Positions 8,061-18,676 of a DNA stretch of 64,000 bases are shown piece after piece. The stretch is from Enoplolaimus lenunculus (Eukaryota > Nematoda > Enoplea > Enoplida > Thoracostomopsidae). The DNA lies in NCBI GenBank assembly GCA_030248215.1, contig JASANG010000463.1:186001-250000 (forward strand). Direction: 5' to 3'. The notes beneath the pieces were generated by a model, which saw nothing but the letters and a program-made list of their open reading frames with translations, had not been told where the DNA came from and made no database searches. The number at the start of each line of letters is the position of its first letter. Within the stretch, counting starts at the first letter, position 1. The translations under genes were made by a program, and so were the position numbers.

Positions 8061-10331
8061 TCAGGTAAAATGTTGCAGTGGTTCAGAAGGAAGCGTTAAT
8101 CCAAACCGAGTCCTTCCGCTTACAATAAGCTTGTACTTTTTATTTTTCGCCAATTTAAGTTTTGCTTTTCGTTCATTTCCTGTGACTGTAACCTGAATTT
8201 GATTCCGCGCTTTTAATTTATTATTTTTCTGATTAGGCGGCTGTTTTGAAGTCTCACGGCTAGTCTCAGAGACACTGGAATCAGCATTACCTTTACGTGC
8301 AGAAGATTCAGGCGGGGAAATTGTTTCAGAATCTTGCTCATCAGCGCGTATTGTGTATTCAATAATTCTGCTAGCTAAATCGCTTTCGTCTGTAGATTCA
8401 GATATTTCTGGCGGTGACCATTCGACCCAAGTTTCTTGCAGCGCAAATGGCGATTGAACGATGCAAAAATCTGTAGGAGGATTAGGCGCATAATTGAACG
8501 GTTCTTGGATCAGGCTTTGCTTTTCTTTTGAACTAAATTCAAGCATTTCGGCCAGGATTCCGTGCAAATCAACAGAAGCTGGAGCAGGCTGTTCGGTTGT
8601 TTTCATTATGAAAACAATTCGCCATCGTTGGTCGGACTCGTTGGCTTTCGCATAAGCTTCCAATCTGGATATGGCGTCTTCAAATAAGGGCTGAGCGTCA
8701 GAATTGCACAACCACGACTCTGAATTATATGCTTTGTAATTATCTGTAGGCCATTGATTTGAGTTTTCAATTTGCTGAATTATTTCAGTTAATCGTATGA
8801 CGTATGCATTTTCAGTTGGTACTACGAGAGTAAGGGCAATCACAAGCCGAAGTTTAGGATCAGCAATGCATCTACTAAGCTGGTTTTGACCAACTACCTT
8901 GCCAGTTTGCTGTAACCGCTGGATGCGACTTGTTACAAATTTAAATTCGTCTGTTTTTATTTGCAGCCAGTTTTCCACCGTGAGAATGTCTTCATTTGGT
9001 CCATGAGAATCTTCCAAAACATTTCCACTTTGCAAATATTTAATTTGGTGGTGTTGAGCAATCAAGTGACGTATGTGCCGATATTTTGAAGCCGCTAATC
9101 TGTTTAGGCTTTGTTTGCTTAAAACTAGTCTTTCCGAGACACGTTTTTCTTTACCGCTGTAGACAGCATCTTGAATTTGTTTAGAAAACCATGTTGTATA
9201 GCGATTAACACATTGTTCCACACACCGAATACTTTGAACGCTGAAGTCAAGTTCGAAGTTACGCATCGCCTGTTTGGTTTCTTTCAGTTGAAATTGAAGC
9301 GTTTTCAGAAATTTAAGAATTTCAGAAATTTCACTGAAAATAGAATGTTCAGCTGTTGACGAACCAAGGGCCATATCTGTTAATGGCGACGCCGCATGAT
9401 GAGCTCGAATGATCCACTCCAACGGAGCTAAATAAACAATTTGAGGAATTGCAAATGTGCTCTGATCTTTAAGCTTTAAAATATTGCTGTATCCCAATAC
9501 GGCAGAATCGAAATTTAGCGCAGTGGCAACTTGTGATTTCATATTCACAATTTTGTCGTGAGGGCTTTTGCCGCAATGACATGGTAGATTTCCACGATAG
9601 CAAACGTTAATTTCGGCGTCGGTTTTACCGGTTTTTTCGCTCATTTTAAATTCTGCACCGCCACCAACTGCTAGCAGTGGTATGACGTAAACTTTCGCTT
9701 CAAGTGCGCCTTCTACTGCAATCGTTTCGTCCGTTGAGCGACAATTTTGACTAAATTCAAAGTCTGCTCGGTTTCCGTATTGAATTCCTATCACAACATG
9801 TGTCGATATTGATTTCAGCATTTCAAATGTGCTCTTAGAGTACTTTCGTCGCATTTTTCCAGCGCTTTCCTTGCTTCCGGTTTTGGATGAATTTGATTTA
9901 TGGACACGTTGACAAGGCGACAAAGACAGAACTTCTGCAGAGAGTTGTTCAAACCGATCTGTAGATTCGTAGCGTAATACAACACGAGCTGTTCGATCAC
10001 CTCTTCCCATTTCAACTTTGACGCGTGCTCGGCCAGTAATTGACAACAATTGCTTGAAATCCATAGACAACTCAACAGAAACATCTATATCTTTGGCTGA
10101 GCTGACCAAATCGTTTGATTTTTTGACTTCACTTCGAGAAGTTTGATGCACGGCTACTTTTTTGCCGTTTTCAATGTGTTTTCGACACCAAACGCGAGCT
10201 CCTGGTACTAGTCTATCGTACCGCGAATCATACAAGCTTCCTAATGCAAAGTTGCGCGAATTTGCTGGTATGGATATAGTCGCACTGGTAGGTGGGTGCT
10301 TGTTGATTACATCAGAACCGAGACTCGACAT
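8061..10331 (-). CDS. Stonustoxin-like (SNTX / MACPF-related) family protein with FN3-like C-terminus
   Basis: Single long frame. I place the start at the ATG at 10331 (protein MSSLGSD..., 756 aa). The 22 codons upstream overlap what looks like an intron end (CTTTTTGCTATTTATCGATTTTTAG), so a 5' non-coding exon is likely. Family marks near the N-terminus are FALGSLYDSRYDRLVPG, then STHVVIGIQYGN and VIPLLAVGGGAEFK, which follow the pattern of the fish stonustoxin/verrucotoxin family and its many non-venom relatives in animals. That family has a MACPF/CDC-like fold, a helical focal-adhesion-targeting-like domain and a thioredoxin-like domain. Here a helical middle follows (about residues 340-500). 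The last 120 residues look like a fibronectin III domain (PPTDFCI...WVEWSPP...IIEYTIRA...YKLIVSGRTRFG) split by a low-complexity insert of about 40 residues. I see no certain signal peptide on the 756-aa form. Membrane activity is not shown by sequence; most relatives of this kind are uncharacterised intracellular proteins. Confidence 0.75.
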   Translation of the reverse strand: MSSLGSDVINKHPPTSATISIPANSRNFALGSLYDSRYDRLVPGARVWCRKHIENGKKVAVHQTSRSEVKKSNDLVSSAKDIDVSVELSMDFKQLLSITGRARVKVEMGRGDRTARVVLRYESTDRFEQLSAEVLSLSPCQRVHKSNSSKTGSKESAGKMRRKYSKSTFEMLKSISTHVVIGIQYGNRADFEFSQNCRSTDETIAVEGALEAKVYVIPLLAVGGGAEFKMSEKTGKTDAEINVCYRGNLPCHCGKSPHDKIVNMKSQVATALNFDSAVLGYSNILKLKDQSTFAIPQIVYLAPLEWIIRAHHAASPLTDMALGSSTAEHSIFSEISEILKFLKTLQFQLKETKQAMRNFELDFSVQSIRCVEQCVNRYTTWFSKQIQDAVYSGKEKRVSERLVLSKQSLNRLAASKYRHIRHLIAQHHQIKYLQSGNVLEDSHGPNEDILTVENWLQIKTDEFKFVTSRIQRLQQTGKVVGQNQLSRCIADPKLRLVIALTLVVPTENAYVIRLTEIIQQIENSNQWPTDNYKAYNSESWLCNSDAQPLFEDAISRLEAYAKANESDQRWRIVFIMKTTEQPAPASVDLHGILAEMLEFSSKEKQSLIQEPFNYAPNPPTDFCIVQSPFALQETWVEWSPPEISESTDESDLASRIIEYTIRADEQDSETISPPESSARKGNADSSVSETSRETSKQPPNQKNNKLKARNQIQVTVTGNERKAKLKLAKNKKYKLIVSGRTRFGLTLPSEPLQHFT

Positions 10332-10565
10332 TTCGCCTAAAAATCGATAAATAGCAAAAAGTAAGAAAATAGACGAAATCAACTGAACGTCATACACAGA
10401 AACGCAGCTAGGATTTCATTCCGAAAGGGAACAACCACGTGTAAAAGGTTTGTGCCAGCGAACTTTTTGACGTCTGCAGATTATTCTAAAGCTTAAAAAT
10501 GTTTTTCTTTTATAGTCTTTCCTTACATATTTCAGGGAGATGAAAACGTCCCTGGTAATGCAGCA

Positions 10566-10720
10566 GTACCTACCGCTTGCTGTTTACGGCACATACAAAG
10601 ATTAAGGGTGGAACGTTTTTCTGCGGGTCTGCAATATAAGCTTAAACTTTACACTAATTGTTTGCTTAGGCTTAGCCTTAGGAATGGACTTTATGTCCCT
10701 GTTCTATACATTGAACGTGA
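10566..10720. mobile_element. TTAGGC-bearing MITE, degraded copy
   Basis: Contains GGTGGAACGTTTTTCTGCGG, AATATAAGCTTAAACTTTA and TTGCTTAGGCTTAG, then GTCCCTGTTCTATACATTG at the right. This is the same order as copy C at 54448-54668. The left end is eroded. It lies upstream of the SNTX-like gene. Confidence 0.45.
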
Positions 10721-10973
10721 AGATGCTAAAACTCAAAGTAGAATGGCATCTGGGGTGTGTAAAGTACTGTTTTGTGAAAAAATACCGTGTTGGCGTTTTT
10801 CCACCGGCGAAAATTCGTTTTCAAAGGCGTTATTTGATTCATAAAAGCGTTTAAATGTAACGTTTTATATATATTCATCACAGACATATCCTACTTCTTT
10901 CAATAAAAGGTTAAATTTCAATGCCATGCCTAACTTGAACGGTGAAAAATTAAACACAGGTCTGATTTAGACA

Positions 10974-12166
10974 TGTGAGAAGTTCGTGATTTTGACTTAA
11001 GCCTGTATCCTGTATCGCCTGTATAGTTCTTTCCTCGATGTATGCTTATCGCTCTGATTTAGTAAACGCGGTCGGTAAATATTTATTGAAAATCCCAACC
11101 CGAAACCCGTATGACACCGAATATGCAATATTTAATACCAGCAAATTACAGGTTATGCAATTTAACTGGCAACCCGAGCCGGAATCCTTAAAGCCGACGT
11201 CTGAATCTGGTTTAATCCAGCCACTGGCTTTACCGTACCCAATACTTTTGCCGTTTTCCAAAATCCGTGCAATTCTAACCCCGTTAGAATTACACCCAGT
11301 AAAACCGTGTACTCTAACCCCGTTAGAGTTACACCAAATTTCCGACCAATCTAACCCCGTTAGATTTGGCCAAGCCGTTGTAGAATAATAAATCTAACCC
11401 CGTTAGATTTATTAGACTACTTTTCCCCAGGTTTCCTTAATATCCCCAAATCCTTTAGCACATGACACCAGTATTCTATACTGGGTAAACCTGCGCCTTG
11501 CGCAATACAGCCGTATCCGTAATACCCGAATTTCCTTCACATACTTAAGCCACCGTGACAATCTTAAATTAATTCCACTAATCCCTACTTACCAAAGTTC
11601 CGTTCAAATCCAACCGTAACACTACGTAACCGTAACCGATAAAATATGTGTCGTACCGCAAAAATAGATAACAACCGTCCGATACTAGCTCAAGATTCAG
11701 AATGATCCCGGTCCTGGCTACCCTTTTCGGCATCTCGACCTCATTTCCATTTCTGCCGACACCCACAATTGGGTGTCCGCGATGCGGTTGAGGTCCAGAG
11801 CCACACACCCGGTTTCACAACAACAACAACAATTATGCCGGAGACACACACATTACTCAAGCACCATATTGGTGCTGACATAGCCTAGCTATGTCCTTAT
11901 CCACAGCATGGGCCAACAATGCAACATTAATCAACAAGTACTAAATGGCCACGCAGGGCCCCAGGTAAGTTACATTGCGGACACAGCCGCCATAGCATTG
12001 TTTTACCAATTTCTACGCCTTGTAGCAACGCCTAAGCCTAACTTAAGTTCTAAGAGAGACTAGGTGGAGCCAGGGACTCCCTTAAGGTGTGGTTTTGATA
12101 TAGAGTTTTATTTTTAGTTTTAGTTTTTAGTTTGAAATAGGTTTAAGTGTGGCACCGCCACCTACA
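10974..12166 (-). repeat. LTR (3' LTR in element orientation) of the LARD-like element
   Basis: Direct copy of 14698-15893. It holds four short perfect palindromes around CTAACCCCGTTAG at 11271-11414, and a CCTAAGCCTAACTTAAG stretch near its right end. A 116-codon frame present in both LTRs has no recognisable product. Confidence 0.9.
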
Positions 12167-13010
12167 TCCCCCTTCGGCACAGATGCCGACCCTGGCATCG
12201 AACAAAATTTTCTTCTTCCACTGCCTTCACACTATCCTGGCTCCGTGCTCCTATTCCTTGCACCTGGGTGGAAACCTGTTGTCGCTGTAACCCATGTCCC
12301 ATGGACATGCGTTGTTCCACCGACCAGTTTGCCAACGGCCCATCCATTTCTAATTGTGGATGCGGCCTAATCATATTTATCCTGCGTGACGGCTCCGTCC
12401 CGCTATATGCCTGAGTCCATCTCATGCCTGTTTCCGAACTATTTCCTTCCATCATAGCCGGGTTCGGTATTGCGTATCTCGGTTCTGGTCGACATACGCC
12501 CGAATCCTCCAGATCCTGTCTCTCGTTCTGATATTCCGCTGTCATCCGAGGATAGGACATGCCTGAATCTACAACACCGCCATGTCCTGTGCTTCCCTCC
12601 GATGCATAAGCGAGTCTATGACTCCCTTGCCGTATGCCTGCATCCTCTTGCGCTCTCATTCCGGTATGCTGCCCGTCTAACATCGTTAGATCCGGCGCCC
12701 TTATCTCCGTCGCCTGTGCTCCTCGCGCAATCATAGTCGATTGCCCGGATATGCCGTTCCCATTCGTCTGGAATACTGATTCAAGTGATTCCTGACGACA
12801 CATTGTACTCGGTAACGAAATCTCCTCGATTTCTTTACCCGGTTCTGCCTGAAGCTCGCGTGACATACTTCGTGTTGTCACCCTGCTTTCACGCGCCGTA
12901 GCCCTTGCTACTGATTCCTGTTCTACCGCCGTAGTTGGGGTCCTGTACAACGGCATTCTCCTTCTCCGAAATCGCACTTTCAGCCAATCTCTGTAAACTA
13001 TTTCCCACAC
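12162..13010 (-). CDS. Gag-like frame of the LARD-like element
   Basis: A 282-codon frame that runs into the 3' LTR. It is arginine-rich at its N-terminus (FRRRRMPLYR, then TTRSMSRELQ) and otherwise rich in Met, Gln, Glu and Gly. It has no zinc knuckle, protease or polymerase motifs. The position and composition suggest a Gag remnant or a lineage-specific protein of the element. I cannot tell whether it is expressed. Confidence 0.35.
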   Translation of the reverse strand: MWEIVYRDWLKVRFRRRRMPLYRTPTTAVEQESVARATARESRVTTRSMSRELQAEPGKEIEEISLPSTMCRQESLESVFQTNGNGISGQSTMIARGAQATEIRAPDLTMLDGQHTGMRAQEDAGIRQGSHRLAYASEGSTGHGGVVDSGMSYPRMTAEYQNERQDLEDSGVCRPEPRYAIPNPAMMEGNSSETGMRWTQAYSGTEPSRRINMIRPHPQLEMDGPLANWSVEQRMSMGHGLQRQQVSTQVQGIGARSQDSVKAVEEENFVRCQGRHLCRRGM

Positions 13011-13752
13011 CAGTGTTATTGTGTTTTATATATATAAAACACCACTTTTCTGACCGGCCAATTTTTCGTAATTTTTGGCCCGAAACTTTTCGCCCGGTTC
13101 AAAATTTCTTCCAAGAACGTGCTCTGGGTATTTACGAACTATACAGTTCCTAAATGTTTCAGCCCCAAGCACCTTCGACGATTTTTCGACCTTTTCACTT
13201 AGCTACTCCCGAGATTTCGTTTCACAGCCTTATTCACTCGCTGAATACGGCACCCGATTTGAAAACTTGTGGCGTAGCCCCAAGCAAAATATTCCTGAAT
13301 CGTTCCTTGAACTCCTTTCCAACTTTTATTCACGTTTGCCAGCCGCTATCTCGCGTCAGGCCAACTTTCAGCTCCGGTTTTCACCCGAGATTGCTCCTTA
13401 TTAGCTAGCTACTTGTTACAAGTACCTAGATCTCGTGCCGGCACCAACCGAAATTTCCGTAAACCCTTATAGCGCAAGTGTTAAGGGTTTACTTCCGTCC
13501 TTGATATGCCCTGAGTCCAATGCCGTATCCTTTTTGCCTTTCTCGCACCTTTTCACTTCACCAGGTCCAAAAACAACTGAATTTTTGACAATTTTTCAGA
13601 TGTTTTTGACCAATACTGCCGATGCCTGTAACCGTTCCGTTTCAAATTTTAACCCGGTACTTACGAACACAATAGTTCCTAAGTATGCCAATTTCACCAG
13701 TTTCTGACCGTTTTTTCCAATTTTCGTCTCTTCACCCCGAGAATTTTCACTT
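13011..13752. other. Interior of the LARD-like element, no recognised part
   Basis: C/T-rich non-coding sequence between the gag-like frame and the 158-bp array. Phrases such as TTTTTCGACCTTTTCACTT and CCTTTCTCGCACCTTTTCACTT recur loosely. Short frames here look like chance. Confidence 0.4.
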
Positions 13753-14530
13753 CCAATTCGCCTGTTCCTGAACTAGTTCCACGTACTTGCGGCACAGCCC
13801 CAAGTGTAACTGTCGAACTAATTCACAGCCTGTACTATCCAGTAATGTCAGTATCTGTTGCCCTTTCGCGCAGTAGATACTCACAGCCCAGTTTCCTTTT
13901 CCGCCTGGTTTCAATCCGTTAACTCCTGAATCAGTTCCACGTACTTGCGGCACAGCCTCAAGTGTAACTGTCGAACTAATTCACAGCCTGTACTATCCAG
14001 TAATGTCAGTATCTGTTGCCCTTTCGCGCAGTAGATACTCACAGCCCAGTTTCCTTTTCCGCCTGATTTCAATCCGTTAACTCCTGAATCAGTTCCACGT
14101 ACTTGCGGCACAGCCTCAAGTGTAACTGTCGAACTAATTCACAGCCTGTACTATCCAGTAATGTCAGTATCTGTTGCCCTTTCGCGCAGTAGATACTCAC
14201 AGCCCGATTTCCTTTTCCGCCTGGTTTCAATCCGTTAACTCCTGAATCAGTTCCACGTACTTGCGGCACAGCCTCAAGTGTAACTGTCGAACTAATTCAC
14301 AGCCTGTACTATCCAGTAATGTCAGTATCTGTTGCCCTTTCGCGCAGTAGATACTCACAGCCCAGTTTCCTTTTCCGCCTGGTTTCAATCCGTTAACTCC
14401 TGAATCAGTTCCACGTACTTGCGGCACAGCCTCAAGTGTAACTGTCGAACTAATTCACAGCCTGTATTATCCAGTAATGTCAGTATCTGTTGCCCTTTCG
14501 CGCAGTAGATACTCACAGCCCAGTTTCCTT
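13753..14530. repeat. 158-bp tandem array inside the LARD-like element, about 5 units
   Basis: Units beginning near GTTCCACGTACTTGCGGCAC recur at about 13771, 13939, 14097, 14255 and 14413, mostly 158 bp apart. The units are nearly identical; the first is the most divergent. Each carries the same short minus-strand frame (IYCAKGQQILTLLDSTGCEL), but 158 is not a multiple of three, so the frame is not continuous. It lies just inside the 5' end of the element, next to the primer-binding site. Confidence 0.95.
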
Positions 14531-14674
14531 TTCAGCCTATATTCCGTGTTATTTTCCACAACACGATCGTTCAGATCCTGTGTTTCCAATAACACCCTTT
14601 TCCTTTTATACTCCAGAAATTCCTTTCTCCTTTTTCCAACTATTTCCTTTCACACCGACCACCAACTAAATCAG

Positions 14675-14697
14675 CATCGAGACCGTCGTGGTCACCA
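14675..14697 (-). promoter_or_regulatory. Primer-binding site of the LARD-like element
   Basis: Immediately inside the right LTR the minus strand reads TGGTGACCACGACGGTCTC. This complements a tRNA 3' end ...CGTGGTCACCA, whose acceptor stem (GACCACG) is like animal tRNA-Arg. The Gypsy element at 34625-34642 carries nearly the same site. Confidence 0.6.
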
Positions 14698-15893
14698 TGT
14701 GAGAAGTTCGTGATTTTGACTTAAGCCTGTATCCTGTATCGCCTGTATAGTTCTTTCCTCGATGTATGCTTATCGCTCTGATTTAGTAAACGCGGCCGGT
14801 AAATATTTATTGAAAATCCCAACCCGAAACCCGTATGACACCGAATATGCAATATTTAATACCAGCAAATTACAGGTTATGCAATTTAACTGGCAACCCG
14901 AGCCGGAATCCTTAAAGCCGACGTCTGAATCTGGTTTAATCCAGCCACTGGCTTTACCGTACCCAATACTTTTGCCGTTTTCCAGAATCCGTGCAATTCT
15001 AACCCCGTTAGAATTACACCCCGTAAAACCGTGTACTCTAACCCCGTTAGAGTTACACCAAATTTCCGACCAATCTAACCCCGTTAGATTTGGCCAAGCC
15101 GTTGTAGAATAATAAATCTAACCCCGTTAGATTTATTAGACTACTTTTTCCCAGGTTTCCTTAATATCCCCAAATCCTTTAGCACATGACACCAGTATTC
15201 TATACTGGGTAGACCTGCGCCTTGCGCAATACAGCCGTATCCGTAATACCCGAATTTCCTTCACATACTTAAGCCACCGTGACAATCTTAAATTAATTCC
15301 ACTAATCCCTACTTACCAAAGTTCCGTTCGAATCCAACCGTAACACTAAGTAACCGTAACCGATAAAATATGTGTCGTACCGCAAAAATAGACAACAACC
15401 GTCCGATACTAGCTCAAGATTCAGAATGATTCCGGTCCTGGCTACCCTTTTCGGCATCTCGACCTCATTTGCATTTCTGCCGACACCCACCATTGGGTGT
15501 CCGCGATGCGGTTGAGGTCCAGAGCCACACACCCGGTTTCACAACAACAACAACAATTATGCCGGAGACACACACATTACTCAAGCACCATATTGGTGCT
15601 GACATAGCCTAGCTATGTCCTTATCCGCGGCATGGGCCAACAACAATGCAACATTAATCAACAAGTACTAAATGGCCATGCAGGGCCCCAGGTAAGTTAC
15701 ATTGCGGACACAGCCGCCATAGCATAGTTTTACCAATTTCTACGCCTTGTAGCAACGCCTAAGCCTAACTTAAGTTCTAAGAGAGACTAGGTGGAGCCAG
15801 GGACTCCCTTAAGGTGTGGTTTTGATATAGAGTTTTATTTTTAGTTTTAGTTTTTAGTTTGAAATAGGTTTAAGTGTGGCACCGCCACCTACA
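14698..15893 (-). repeat. LTR (5' LTR in element orientation) of the LARD-like element
   Basis: Begins TGTGAGAAG and ends CACCTACA on the plus strand. It is about 98-99% identical to 10974-12166 by my count and carries the same four CTAACCCCGTTAG palindromes (about 14995-15138). Confidence 0.9.
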
Positions 15894-15898
15894 AGACA

Positions 15899-16609
15899 TT
15901 TTATGCATGAGTCGTCCTACGTTCCAAGCAGAAAGATCCACATTAAAATATACTTGCGCTAAAACGTACAAACCTCAGCTCATGTTACTTTTAGTGGTGA
16001 CCGCGCTTTCAGCGGTGGATCCAGAAATTTCTGACGGGCGTCAGGCTCGTAAATGTTTTGAAACGCAATTTTCACAAATAGCAAGTTAAGAGCCTACCCT
16101 GGAGCCTAAAAATTGATTGCCATTAAACTTCCGAGGTCATTTGGTAACCCTATAGTTCAGTGCCCTGTTTAGACTGCTTTTGTTTCGCTGAACTGTCGTT
16201 CAAAAAATAGTTGCTTTCTAAAGGATTTTAGCAGTCGTCGTATATACATTAACAACTGATAATGCGATTAATATATTCAAACTCCTGGAAGTTAAGTATA
16301 CATACAAACGCACTTTATGCTCCTCAACTGTTATAAACAATGAATCTTATAACATATGACTAAAATAGGAATAGATTCGTTTTGACTGAAATTTCAAATT
16401 CAATTTCGACTTACTTCCGCAGTAATCAAATGCCAGCATACATCAGTTGGGTTAAAATTAAAATTCAACCACTACTTTACACATTGTCTGTATTTTATTC
16501 TGCTACTAGAAAGTTTTATAAATCGTTGGTTGTTCGTTCGATTTCATTAGCGAAAGTTTTAACTAGTCAGGGTAAAACCCATAACTCAGCTATTTGTTGA
16601 CTAAAAAAC
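15899..16609. other. Intergenic, nothing recognised
   Basis: Sequence between the LARD-like element and the scramblase-like gene, without splice-bounded frames. It presumably contains the promoter of the gene starting at 16610, but I see no clear core element. Confidence 0.4.
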
Positions 16610-18676
16610 ATGGCAACAAGCACCATACCGGACGGTCTAAAGGCACTCGAACCGCTGCGTTCCGTAAACATACGTAGAATAGGACCCAAATTTAGCGTTC
16701 AGTCATGCAGCGGTGAAGAACTGTACAAAGTTTCCAAAAAGTTAGTTCTCAGCAGGCGGGTCCAGAACGTTCTGGTGGAAACCGATTCATAAAAAATCTG
16801 GGAAGCTCGAAAATATTTTGGGTTTAAAATTCAGACAACGGCTAATTATGAAACAAATTTTATGTGGCTTTGAACTTTTACTTTGATGGAAAACATAATA
16901 TTAATTTCAATAATTTCTTTTTAGTTTTTACGCAACTTTGTTGTGCTGGCTTCCGACAATGCACAGACCAAAATGTGGAAATCACTAAAATATCGGTTTC
17001 GGCAAAACGGAATTTCTAGATCCGGTATAATTTTATCGATAGCTTTTAAACGTCTTCGAGGAAAACTGATTTAGTACATTAGGTCACTAATGCAATTAGG
17101 TTTTGGAACGAATATTAGCTAAAACTCAACAAGATTTGCTAGCAACAATATATTAATGAAATTCGTTTCCTGCATGGTTTCATAAAATTTAAAGCGTTAC
17201 TTATTATAAATATGATGATGATAACTTTCACGGTTTTTAGCGAAAAAGGATATACAGTGACAAATAGTTACAATAGTCCTGTAGCGGCGTTCAGCAGTCA
17301 AGGAAACGCGTTTGCCTACGTTATTGAAGCACCACCGGGCACATTCAGGAGTCGCGCGTGCCGAATGGCCCCTGGAGATTACGCCGTGATTGACGAAAAC
17401 ACAGCTGTGCTCTATCGTATATCAAAAAGTCAAGGTTGCTATTTACAAATTGGTTCAAATTTAAAAGTCGTTCGTGCCTGGACAGCAAACGAACGACAAG
17501 AGGCGAATTTGTATTTTTAATTGCATACTGAGAGTCGGTCAACTTTATAATCATAAAAACGTATGAAAGTAAAAAGATAACGCAGCGTTAAAACCTGATA
17601 CATGGTTTCCGTACTCTGTTAAAAACACTCTACATAAAATACTTTAGTTATATTTTACTAACTTTTTTAAGTATAAGTGTACTAAATAAGTAAATATTGT
17701 GTAAATCTTTGCTTAAATAATACAAATAAGTACAGTGTACTAAATAAAGTAAATATTCCGTAAATCTTTGCTTAAATAATGAGAAATAAGTACAGCTACT
17801 GATGTCATTTCCTGATTAATTAAGTAAATATAAAGCTACTTAAGAATGTTGTGTTTGCTTAAAATCAAGTAAAACTTTGCCAAGAACTATAGTAAGTAAA
17901 ATCGACACTTATTAATTCGGCAACAGTTTTACTTTAATTTTAAGTTTAATGTTAGTGAGTACGAATCGGCGTTTCAGTTTTATTTAAATTATAAATGAAG
18001 CGACTCTGGCACAGTTCTCTTCACATTTTATGTTAAGGCTTTGATTTAAACTTAACCGCTTCTCACACAGAGCAGACTGTGAGCAGCTTTAAGTGAGTTT
18101 CAGTTCTCGACAGGAGGTGATGGCTCCATCGGAACCGAGCGTCTCAAGCCTCGCTATTGCGTGATCGTAAACGTATCCCCGTGAGGATACGGTTCGAATC
18201 CTGGATGGAAATTAGTTGTTATATGCAATACCAAATATTGATATGAGAAAGGGTTAAGGTTGGGGTTCAGACATATATTAGGCATAGGGAGGCCTATTCA
18301 ATGCCTAAGGAAAGTGCAAATGCTGGAGGAAAGTATACAAGAGCCTGCAACAAAACAGATTTCGACGCCGTTTTGTTTCCTTAATTCCTATGATCATAGC
18401 GGCCGATTTTTTAAAAAAATTGGTGAGTTCATTCAATTTTAGGTGAAGCATAAACATTTTAGGCTTCCTCGATATAATTTTTTCACTTCTTCAGACGAAG
18501 CATTAACTCCGTCATCAATTAACGATGCACGCGGAAGAAAAGCTGGCTCGATACATCGTTACGACGGTCAGCCTTACTTTGGAGTTCGCCAGTTAACGTT
18601 CGCCACTCAAAATGTTGCAGTATTGGAAAAACTGTTGTTAATATGTGCCGCATGCTTTATGGAAATTGTTTCTTGA
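16610..18676 (+). CDS. Divergent phospholipid scramblase-like (PLSCR) gene, exon ends partly unresolved
   Basis: Three segments follow the order of the scramblase fold. Segment 1 (from ATG 16610) reads IPDGLKALEPLRSVNIRR then FSVQSCSGEELYKVSKK, like the family's P-x-GLEYL...Y-x-I-x-N-x-x-GQ-x-hY. Segment 2 (from about 17241, acceptor GGTTTTTAG) reads YVIEAPPGTFRSRACRMAPG then DYAVIDENTAVLYRIS, matching the hallmark APPG strand and the following F-x-I-x-N...hL-x-I strand. Segment 3 (18494-18676, acceptor CACTTCTTCAG) reads GSIHRYDG, YFGVRQLTF, then LEKLLLICAACFMEIVS, matching GKI-x-K...NFGV-x-FPxDL...KAxLLGACFLIDFMFF, with the C-terminal membrane helix and the stop in the usual place. Family members move lipids across membranes or bind DNA or calcium. 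The Cys-rich palmitoylation cluster is not visible; it may sit in an exon I could not define near 16926. Donor sites of segments 1 and 2 are uncertain. Confidence 0.5.
18113..18215 (+). repeat. tRNA-related sequence (SINE head or tRNA pseudogene)
   Basis: A canonical pol III B box GGTTCGAATCC lies at 18191-18201. Upstream GATGGCTCCATCGG with downstream CTGGATGG gives a partial acceptor-like pairing, and the intervening length suggests a long variable arm as in tRNA-Ser/Leu. The cloverleaf is not convincing enough for a functional tRNA. It lies in the presumed last intron of the scramblase-like gene. Confidence 0.4.

Larger units (their letters stand above)
10974..15893 (-). mobile_element. 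Non-autonomous long LTR element (LARD-like), young
   Basis: Two direct LTRs (10974-12166 and 14698-15893, TG...CA ends) enclose 2.5 kb. The 5-bp target duplication AGACA is exact at 10969-10973 and 15894-15898. The primer-binding site lies beside the right LTR and a purine tract (GAAGGGGGA on the minus strand) beside the left one, so the element reads on the minus strand. There is no reverse transcriptase, integrase or other pol part. The interior has a gag-like frame and a tandem array. By eye the LTRs differ at about 16 of 1,193 positions, so the insertion is recent. The primer-binding site matches that of the Gypsy element at 24487-35639, a candidate helper relative. Confidence 0.88.

Noticed and set aside
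13747-14427. Four overlapping 66-codon minus-strand frames starting MPQVRGTDSG
   Set aside because: They are one frame repeated by the 158-bp tandem array, shifting frame each unit. There is no evidence of a separate gene.
11038-15532. 116- and 76-codon frames present twice
   Set aside because: They lie in the two LTRs of the LARD-like element and are duplicated with them. No domain or coding signature is seen.
18113-18215. Functional tRNA gene
   Set aside because: The B box is good, but the A box and acceptor pairing are poor and no anticodon arm is convincing. Recorded as tRNA-related instead.
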